Shown one piece after another: positions 7,333 through 12,082 of a stretch of DNA of 12,082 nucleotides. Source of the stretch: GCA-020344555 sp964405925 (lineage in GTDB: Bacteria; Planctomycetota; Phycisphaerae; UBA1845). Each line of letters opens with the position of its first letter. Position 1 is the first letter of the stretch. A program made the position numbers and the translations under genes. Where the stretch lies: contig CAYOQG010000177.1 of assembly GCA_964405925.1 (NCBI GenBank), positions 1 through 12,082 of the forward strand, read 5' to 3'. The notes below the pieces were generated by a model that had not been told where the DNA came from, searched no databases, and saw only the letters and a list, made by a program, of their open reading frames with translations.

Positions 7333-8019
7333 ATGAAGAATCTGAAAGTTACAATTACGGGCTTGCTGGCAGCAGGTCTACTCCTATCGTGGACAGCAGC
7401 TCAGCCTTTCAGGGACGGTGAGCCCCAGGGGGACCCGCGGGAACGGGCACCTCTGCCGAAGACTGAAGCGGAGAAGAAGATCCTGACCGTGCTGGATGAT
7501 CTGGATCGTAACTACCGGCACAGGATGAACGTCTCCGTCGAGGATGGTCGCCTGTTGCGGGTGCTGACAGAGTCGATTGGGGCGAAGCATGTCGTCGAGC
7601 TCGGTACGTTCAATGGATGCTCCGCCCTGTGGTTGTGCATGGCCCTCAAGAACACGGGTGGAAAGTTGACCACCTATGAAATCAATGCAGAGTTTGCCGC
7701 CCAGGCTCGTGAGCACTTCAGGCGAGCGGGTGTGCACGACATCGTGACCGTCGTTGTCGGTGACGCTCACAAAGAAGTGAAGCAGCTCGAAGAACCGATC
7801 GATCTTTTATTCCTTGACGCCGACAAGGAGGGCTACATCTTCTACTTGAAGAGACTTCTACCCCTGGTAAGGCCCGGCGGACTGATCGTAGCGCACAACA
7901 TGGCTCAGCCTCCTCCCGACCCGCGCTACCTCGAAGCCATCACCACGAATCCGGATCTGGAGACGGTTTTTCTGCTCATGGATGGTGCGGGCGTCGGGGT
8001 GACGCTCAAGAAGCGTTAG
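7333..8019 (+). CDS. Exported class I SAM-dependent O-methyltransferase-fold protein
   Basis: 228 residues from ATG 7333, with GGAGG at 7324-7328. An in-frame ATG at 7288 sits in the hairpin, has no ribosome site and would spoil the signal peptide, so I reject it. Residues 1-23 are a clear signal peptide (MKNLKV, a Leu/Ala core, SWTAA, then QPF). The rest matches the catechol-O-methyltransferase-like family: VVELGTFNGCSA (motif I, 87-98), acidic E116 in YEIN for the SAM ribose, GDAH (143-146), FLDADKEGY (160-168) and RPGGLIVAHN (180-189). In that family the segment after PGG usually reads ADN, with Asp and Asn binding the metal; here the Asp is His187. The ending DGAGVGVTLKKR also fits the fold. 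SAM is cytoplasmic, so an exported methyltransferase is odd: it may bind another ligand. It lies 49 bases after the serpin and may be co-transcribed. Confidence 0.88.
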   Translation: MKNLKVTITGLLAAGLLLSWTAAQPFRDGEPQGDPRERAPLPKTEAEKKILTVLDDLDRNYRHRMNVSVEDGRLLRVLTESIGAKHVVELGTFNGCSALWLCMALKNTGGKLTTYEINAEFAAQAREHFRRAGVHDIVTVVVGDAHKEVKQLEEPIDLLFLDADKEGYIFYLKRLLPLVRPGGLIVAHNMAQPPPDPRYLEAITTNPDLETVFLLMDGAGVGVTLKKR

Positions 8020-8057
8020 CGTCACGAAGCAACCACAGGCGCAAGAACGTCGAAAAG

Positions 8058-8097
8058 TGTCACATGCGTTGACAGGTTACGCTGCGGACTCTATTCC
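8058..8097 (+). promoter_or_regulatory. Promoter-like sequence before the APC permease
   Basis: TTGACA (8069-8074) matches the -35 consensus exactly; after 17 bases comes TATTCC (8092-8097), which keeps the TAT of a -10 box. An inverted repeat TGTCA-N7-TGACA (8058-8074) overlaps the -35 element and could be an operator. The -10 box touches the ATG at 8098, so transcription would begin inside that reading frame and translation would more easily start at 8200 or 8203. Confidence 0.4.
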
Positions 8098-9582
8098 ATG
8101 TCGAATGAATCCGGCCGGACCTCCCAGCGGCCGGCGCCGAGACCGGCGGCTACCGGGGATGAGCTACCCGAAATCCGAAAACCACCAAACTCACCAGGAA
8201 TGATGGAATCACCTGCAAACGGATTGCGGCGAGGTTACGGTTTCTCGACTGCGACATATGTCGTGATCGCCAGCATGGTGGGCACGGGGATTCTCGTTTC
8301 ACCCGGTTACATGATGGCCACACTGGGCAACTACCCCATGATCCTCGGGTTATGGGCACTTGGCGGCGCACTGGCTATCTGTGGGGCGCTTTGTGTGGCG
8401 GAACTGGCGGCTGCACTTCCTCGGGCGGGCGGGGAATATGTCTATCTTCGCGAAGCGTACGGTCCGATGCCCGCATTCCTATCCGGTTGGACGTCGTTTG
8501 TTCTGGGCTTCTCAGCGCCGTTGGCTGTCGCAAGCCACGTCGCTGCCGTGTATCTGCTGACGCCTTTCGTAGCAGTCGGCGCCAACGGTGAGGGCAATCA
8601 CCTCGTACGCGCTGCAGCCGTGACGATCATTGTGGTGCTCACCATCCCCAACCTTCTGGGCCATCGCCAGTCTGCGTGGACACAGAGTATCACCACGTTG
8701 GCGAATATGGGTGTCTTTATCGCTCTGGTTGCCGCTGGTTTCGCCTTCGGCAAGGGCGATCTAGCCAATCTCACTAAGGGACGATCGGTGCAGCAAGTTG
8801 ACCTGGGCACCGCTGCCACGCAGTTGTTTTTCGTCATGTTCGCCTACAGTGGTTGGAACGCCGCGAGCTACATTGCCGGCGAAGTGAAGAATCCAGGAAG
8901 GGCTCTGCCGCGTTCGTTGTTGCTGGGAGCGGGGTTGGTCACCGTTTTGTACCTGGCTGTCAACCTGCTTTTCGCTTATGCCGTACCTCTCACCGAGGTG
9001 ACCTTCGCCAATGCAGAGCAAGTCCCTCGGTCTGCCGTAGAGCGCCTATTCGGCGCAAGAACGTCGAATATGTTCTCCATTGCCGTTGGAATGACGTTCC
9101 TGGCTACAGTGAGTGCCTTCATTGTAACTGGCCCGCGCATCTACTATGCCATGGCGAAGGACAGTCTATTCCCTGCACTCGCAGGGCGTCTCACTCGCAG
9201 AGGCCGCGTCCCCGCACTGGCCATGATCGCCCAGAGCTTTTGCGCGATCGTCATCTTGTTCGCGACCGATTTTCAGAATCTCTATAAATACGCGGCCGTG
9301 GGGTTGTCGCTCTTTACGTTGCTATTCATTGGTGCGGTATGCGTACTGCGATGGCGCAGGCCTGATCTCCCTAGACCTTTCCGCGTTCCGGGATATCCCT
9401 TTGTCCCCCTGGTCTACATGGCCGTCACACTTTTCATGGCTGTGTTTGCTTTCGAGCAATGGCGGGGACCTTCGGTCTGCAGCCTCGCCAGCATCCTCGC
9501 AGGCATTCCCATCTATTACTTTTGGACATGGATTAGATGGCAAACCCCACCCCGTCCCCTTCGAGTCGCAGAGGAAGGGTAG
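8098..9582 (+). CDS. APC-family amino-acid permease
   Basis: 494 residues if started at ATG 8098, or 460 from ATG 8200 (residue 35). The longer form has a hydrophilic, Pro-rich N-terminus of about 45 residues and no ribosome site; the shorter has AGGA just before its two ATGs, and the promoter position favours it. The core has about 12 hydrophobic helices. GTGILVSPG (62-70) is the unwound helix-1 substrate motif of APC transporters, AELAAALPRAGGEYVYLREA (101-120) is the helix 3 region, and SGWNAASYIAGEVKNPGRAL (251-270) is the conserved helix 6 to loop segment. The family moves amino acids or polyamines by proton symport or exchange in the cytoplasmic membrane; the substrate cannot be read from sequence. 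The end is soluble and basic (RWQTPPRPLRVAEEG). A terminator-like hairpin starts 2 bases after the stop. Confidence 0.92.
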   Translation: MSNESGRTSQRPAPRPAATGDELPEIRKPPNSPGMMESPANGLRRGYGFSTATYVVIASMVGTGILVSPGYMMATLGNYPMILGLWALGGALAICGALCVAELAAALPRAGGEYVYLREAYGPMPAFLSGWTSFVLGFSAPLAVASHVAAVYLLTPFVAVGANGEGNHLVRAAAVTIIVVLTIPNLLGHRQSAWTQSITTLANMGVFIALVAAGFAFGKGDLANLTKGRSVQQVDLGTAATQLFFVMFAYSGWNAASYIAGEVKNPGRALPRSLLLGAGLVTVLYLAVNLLFAYAVPLTEVTFANAEQVPRSAVERLFGARTSNMFSIAVGMTFLATVSAFIVTGPRIYYAMAKDSLFPALAGRLTRRGRVPALAMIAQSFCAIVILFATDFQNLYKYAAVGLSLFTLLFIGAVCVLRWRRPDLPRPFRVPGYPFVPLVYMAVTLFMAVFAFEQWRGPSVCSLASILAGIPIYYFWTWIRWQTPPRPLRVAEEG

Positions 9583-9583
9583 A

Positions 9584-9606
9584 GTCCGTCCCGACGGACC
9601 GTTTTC
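9584..9606 (+). terminator. Probable rho-independent terminator after the permease
   Basis: GTCCGTC (9584-9590) and GACGGAC (9593-9599) form a perfect inverted repeat; a 6-bp stem with a CCCG loop is the realistic fold. CGTTTTCT follows, a short T-run. It lies 2 bases after the permease stop and in the 41-base gap to the convergent gene, so it makes sense as a terminator. On the minus strand no T-run follows. Its sequence resembles the GGTGCGTC repeats, so it may be a derived copy. Confidence 0.55.
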
Positions 9607-9623
9607 TCCGATAAACGCCTTTG

Positions 9624-10760
9624 CTAGTGCCGTTGGGCCAGTGGGGCGAAATGAGTCTGAAACGCGGACCAGTCGGCAAGATCGACATCGCCGTCGGCGT
9701 CGAAATCGAAAGTCGGACAGGAAGCGAGTCCGTCCGGATCGGTCAGAATATCGGAGAAAAGCGCATGATCTGATAGATCAACGTCACCATCGCCATCAAG
9801 ATCGCCGTAGACCTCGCAGCTATCGTCAAGGCCGTTGTTGTTGCAGTCGATTGTCGGATCAGGGCTGTCCAGCGTCAGTTGATACGCGCTGCAGCCGCCG
9901 AATTGCCCATACACTTGGAGCATATAGAGATCACCAGCGCTCAGAGAGTAAACAATGGTCTCATGGTCAGTTGTGCTGACGCTGGAAGCGAGGAGTGAAC
10001 CTGCACTATCGTGGACACTCATGTTCAAATCGCCGACGGCGTGCAGGAATGCAATCGTCATCACGACTTCGCCTTCTATGCACGGGATGAACGAAAACCA
10101 GTCCTCGTCGTCAGTGGTGTGGATCGTGAGATCCTGGACGAGGACGTCTCCGATCGTGCCAAGCTCTGTGGCTGTCGCAAACGTGTCATTCTGCTCGAGG
10201 TGATCGGGCAGATAATCCGGCCCGTCGACCACCAGACCGTAGCCATTGCACGCTCCAGTGTCAGTGTAGACACGCACCGCGTAAGTCTCGCCGGCAGCCA
10301 TCGACCACTCGATCGTCTCGAAGTCGTTGCTGCTACTGCTAACCGCTAGAACCTCACCCCTCGCGTCGTGCAGGCTCATGTCCAGATCTCCCCCAAGCTG
10401 ATGAAACCAGATGGTCACTACAACCTGCCCATCGTCGGCGGGGACAAAGGCGAACCAGTCATCGTCGCCGGGGGCGTCGGTGTTCAGACCCAAGACGTTG
10501 AGATTACCCAAGAGGCCGAAATCTGTCGCCTCGGCCTGAGTATCATCCTCCTCATATCGATCCGGTTCGGGACAAGGTCCCGCGACCAAATCCGATGGCT
10601 GCTGCACCATCGGCTGCTCATCCAAATCCACGGCGCGTACAGCAACCTGTTGGGGAGACTCTACCGTCACGCCGACAACCGTGACTTGAATGGCTGACGC
10701 CATCCCAAGGGTGGCAACAAACAGACCCGCAAGAGACAGGGTTGAGAACGAACACGTCAT
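9624..10760 (-). CDS. Secreted protein with two PPC domains and a dockerin-like EF-hand C-terminus
   Basis: 378 residues. The ATG (10758-10760, minus) follows GAGGA by a few bases. A signal peptide ends at ASA|I (residue 23). Two bacterial pre-peptidase C-terminal (PPC) beta-sandwich domains follow: about 66-180 (DRYEEDDTQAEATDFG, then DDDWFAFVPADDGQVVVTI, then GDLDMSLHD) and about 184-298 (DHLEQNDTFATATELG, then DEDWFSFIP, then GDLNMSVHD). Next comes DCNNNGLDDSCE (305-316), a phrase common in planctomycete surface proteins, and two complete 12-residue EF-hand loops, DLDGDGDVDLSD (320-331) and DFDADGDVDLAD (352-363), in a dockerin-like arrangement. No catalytic domain is present, although PPC domains often accompany proteases. 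The likely role is an extracellular calcium-dependent binding or scaffold protein. It shares orientation and C-terminal style with the gene upstream at 10924-11487. Confidence 0.9.
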   Translation of the reverse strand: MTCSFSTLSLAGLFVATLGMASAIQVTVVGVTVESPQQVAVRAVDLDEQPMVQQPSDLVAGPCPEPDRYEEDDTQAEATDFGLLGNLNVLGLNTDAPGDDDWFAFVPADDGQVVVTIWFHQLGGDLDMSLHDARGEVLAVSSSSNDFETIEWSMAAGETYAVRVYTDTGACNGYGLVVDGPDYLPDHLEQNDTFATATELGTIGDVLVQDLTIHTTDDEDWFSFIPCIEGEVVMTIAFLHAVGDLNMSVHDSAGSLLASSVSTTDHETIVYSLSAGDLYMLQVYGQFGGCSAYQLTLDSPDPTIDCNNNGLDDSCEVYGDLDGDGDVDLSDHALFSDILTDPDGLASCPTFDFDADGDVDLADWSAFQTHFAPLAQRH

Positions 10761-10923
10761 GGTTCCTCATCCTGGAGCAGCCAAACAGGATGCCCCCCAC
10801 TGACACAACCTGGCAGAGCCGAACGGCCCACTCAGCAAGCTGTCCGAGTAGGCTGAATGGGGCAGGAATCCCAGAGACAAACGCGACCCGTGAAGCTTCG
10901 CAGGACGGAGGTCACCGACTCGT

Positions 10924-11487
10924 CTATCTTGCGGGTCCAGCAATATGCCCCTGAAAGATCACGTAGTCGTCTAAATCCACATCCCCATTCCCATCCCGGT
11001 CAAACACATCCTTACACCATGTCGGTATGGGGCCAGAGCCTCTACCGCTGGCCGATCCTCCAAAGCAGGCGTGGAGCGTAGAGCAGTCGACAAGGTCGCT
11101 GTCACCATCGCAATCCGCCTCTCCGGCCGCGAGGCACTGGCTTGACCCATCGCGGCCCTCCACGCCGTTGCAATACCGCCCGTTGTCACAGTCGGCGTCC
11201 GGGTGACACCCCGGACAATCCTGAGGGCAAGTACGCGGGTTCTCATCAGGGTCACAGACGCCATCTGGACACGGTCCACGACCTGGGTCAAGGCACTGAC
11301 ACCCGCAGTCGCACCCATCCCGGGCTCCGTTCCACGCCGGGTCGCAGTTGTTCTCGCGATCAGTCCCGATCCAGCAATGGTCGCACATGCCCGTGCAAAC
11401 CTGCCCCATTAGGGGAACCTCTACCCCCACGACTGCGAGAATACGTGGCATCCGCGCCGCCAGGTGGATCGGATTTCGCCGGAACAT
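10924..11487 (-). CDS. Small cysteine-rich secreted protein with an EF-hand (dockerin-like) C-terminus
   Basis: 187 residues from ATG 11485-11487 (minus), which follows a strong GGAGGAGG; an ATG 27 bases earlier (11514) lacks this. The N-terminus has Arg residues and a moderately hydrophobic stretch (RILAVVGVEVPLMGQV, 15-30), a weak signal peptide. The mature part has 20 cysteines between 31 and 158, including CDCGCQC (59-65), CPDGVCDPDENPRTCPQDC (73-91) and DADCDNGRYCNGVE (97-110), short Cys-repeat phrases found in secreted planctomycete and myxobacterial proteins. The C-terminus carries a degenerate loop (DCDGDSDLVD, 125-134) and an intact EF-hand DRDGNGDVDLDD (163-174), as in the neighbouring PPC protein. 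It is probably a disulfide- and calcium-stabilised extracellular protein; no enzyme motif is visible. The gap to the PPC gene is 163 bases, so they may or may not share a transcript. Confidence 0.75.
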   Translation of the reverse strand: MFRRNPIHLAARMPRILAVVGVEVPLMGQVCTGMCDHCWIGTDRENNCDPAWNGARDGCDCGCQCLDPGRGPCPDGVCDPDENPRTCPQDCPGCHPDADCDNGRYCNGVEGRDGSSQCLAAGEADCDGDSDLVDCSTLHACFGGSASGRGSGPIPTWCKDVFDRDGNGDVDLDDYVIFQGHIAGPAR

Positions 11488-11538
11488 GGCACCTCCTCCA
11501 GTCCGTCGACTCACAGACTGGACGAAGTCGAGCCAACC

Positions 11539-11562
11539 GTCGGCGATTCAGACTTCGCCGAC
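11539..11562 (-). repeat. Perfect 8-bp stem-loop upstream of the cysteine-rich gene
   Basis: GTCGGCGA (11539-11546) and TCGCCGAC (11555-11562) pair exactly around an 8-base loop. On the minus strand the hairpin ends 51 bases before the ATG at 11487 and would lie in the leader of that gene if transcription starts farther upstream. No T-run follows. It could be an operator or an mRNA leader structure. Confidence 0.45.
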
Positions 11563-12058
11563 CGGCGAGCACACGGACTCACACTCCACACCCTCTACCT
11601 GCGCAAGCCCGCCTCAGATACGACATCGCACGCGAACAGCCTCACGTGTCCACCGGTCATGCCGACCCGGCGAGTCCATGTTGCATTGTACCGGGTCCGA
11701 CCGATCACGTTCAACGATTTTTTTGGGCCCATATCTGCCCTCGCACCCTCTTGGACGTTAAACAGTCTGTTCGCAGCGTTTCTGAGCCATCATCGAGATA
11801 CGGACATCCCGTTCATCCGCCGACGGGCGCAGGAGGAGATGTACGGCATTCACTCAGGTTCCAACATTCACCGGTCAGGGCGAATCCACAGGTGGCGGCC
11901 CAGGAACGCTTCCCGCAAAAGCTGCCGGAACAGCACCAGCAGCTTGGTGGCCTGTCCTTACGGGCGTTGGCGACATAGGCTGGCTGCACCACGTGAATCT
12001 GTTATTCTTCATTTGTTGCCTGGGGGTCACCCCTCGTTCTTCTACACAAGTTGCGGTC

Positions 12059-12078
12059 CGGCTCGGGCTTCCGGGCCG
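12059..12078. repeat. 8-bp stem-loop at the window end
   Basis: CGGCTCGG (12059-12066), loop GCTT, CCGGGCCG (12071-12078), eight pairs including one G-T. A smaller hairpin GGGG-TCA-CCCC lies about 30 bases before it. The sequence ends 4 bases later, so whether a T-run follows cannot be seen. Confidence 0.4.
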
Positions 12079-12082
12079 AAGA

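Larger units (their letters stand above)
11488..12082. other. No supportable gene; putative upstream region of the cysteine-rich gene
   Basis: 595 bases to the end of the window. A long + strand frame runs to 11978, but it begins antisense to the cysteine-rich gene, is rich in Arg, Thr, His and Pro and has no recognisable motif, so I regard it as spurious. On the minus strand a short patch at about 11890-11965 reads ATKLLVLFRQLLREAFLG, which could be a decayed gene fragment but is interrupted by stops. A T7 run at 11718-11724 has no clear stem before it. Two hairpins are listed separately. I found no tRNA, insertion sequence or CRISPR. Confidence 0.5.

Noticed and set aside
11703..11730. T7 run followed by GGGCCC, considered as a terminator
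   Set aside because: No stable stem precedes the T-run on the + strand and no gene ends there.
11142..11978. Long + strand open frame (278 codons)
   Set aside because: Its first part is antisense to the cysteine-rich gene, which has a strong ribosome site and EF-hand motif; the product is low-complexity in Arg, Thr, Pro and His and has no recognisable domain.

Overview
The window looks like a piece of a GC-rich bacterial chromosome, most likely from the Planctomycetota (Phycisphaerae-like). The reasons are two secreted proteins ending in dockerin-like EF-hand repeats of the DLDGDGDVDLSD type, a DCNNNGLDDSCE motif, an exported SUMF1-fold protein with an IPTL/PEP-CTERM-like C-terminal sorting helix, and large MacB/FtsX permeases of the duplicated (ADOP) type. 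The assignment is inferred from protein style only; no rRNA or tRNA is present.

Layout. Positions 1-5711 (+ strand) form an apparent export operon: the 3' end of one FtsX-type permease (1-242), a 58-codon remnant of the N-terminus of another (247-423), a secreted SUMF1/formylglycine-generating-enzyme-fold protein (491-1585), a complete duplicated permease (1588-3987) and a TolC-like outer-membrane efflux lipoprotein (3990-5711). The last three genes are spaced by 2 bp each, so they are probably translationally coupled. No ATPase or periplasmic adaptor is visible; these could lie upstream of the window.

Positions 5712-6056 are non-coding and rich in small inverted repeats. One palindromic unit, GGTGCGTC-N2/3-GG(A/G)C-rich, occurs three times there and again between the next two genes. 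An exported serpin (6057-7283) and an exported class I O-methyltransferase-fold protein (7333-8019) follow, then a 12-helix APC-family amino-acid permease (8098 or 8200 to 9582) that carries its own promoter-like sequence and ends at a hairpin that looks like a terminator.

The minus strand then carries two secreted proteins, convergent with the permease: a double-PPC-domain protein with a two-EF-hand C-terminus (9624-10760) and, upstream of it, a small protein with 20 cysteines and its own EF-hand (10924-11487). The last 595 bases (11488-12082) hold no gene I can support, only some hairpins. Nearly every product is membrane-bound or exported, so the region seems to serve the cell envelope and exterior. 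I see no clear new defence, mobile or RNA system. The points most worth a second look are the catalytically dead SUMF1 protein coupled to an efflux permease, the palindromic repeat family around the serpin, and the methyltransferase-fold protein with a signal peptide.
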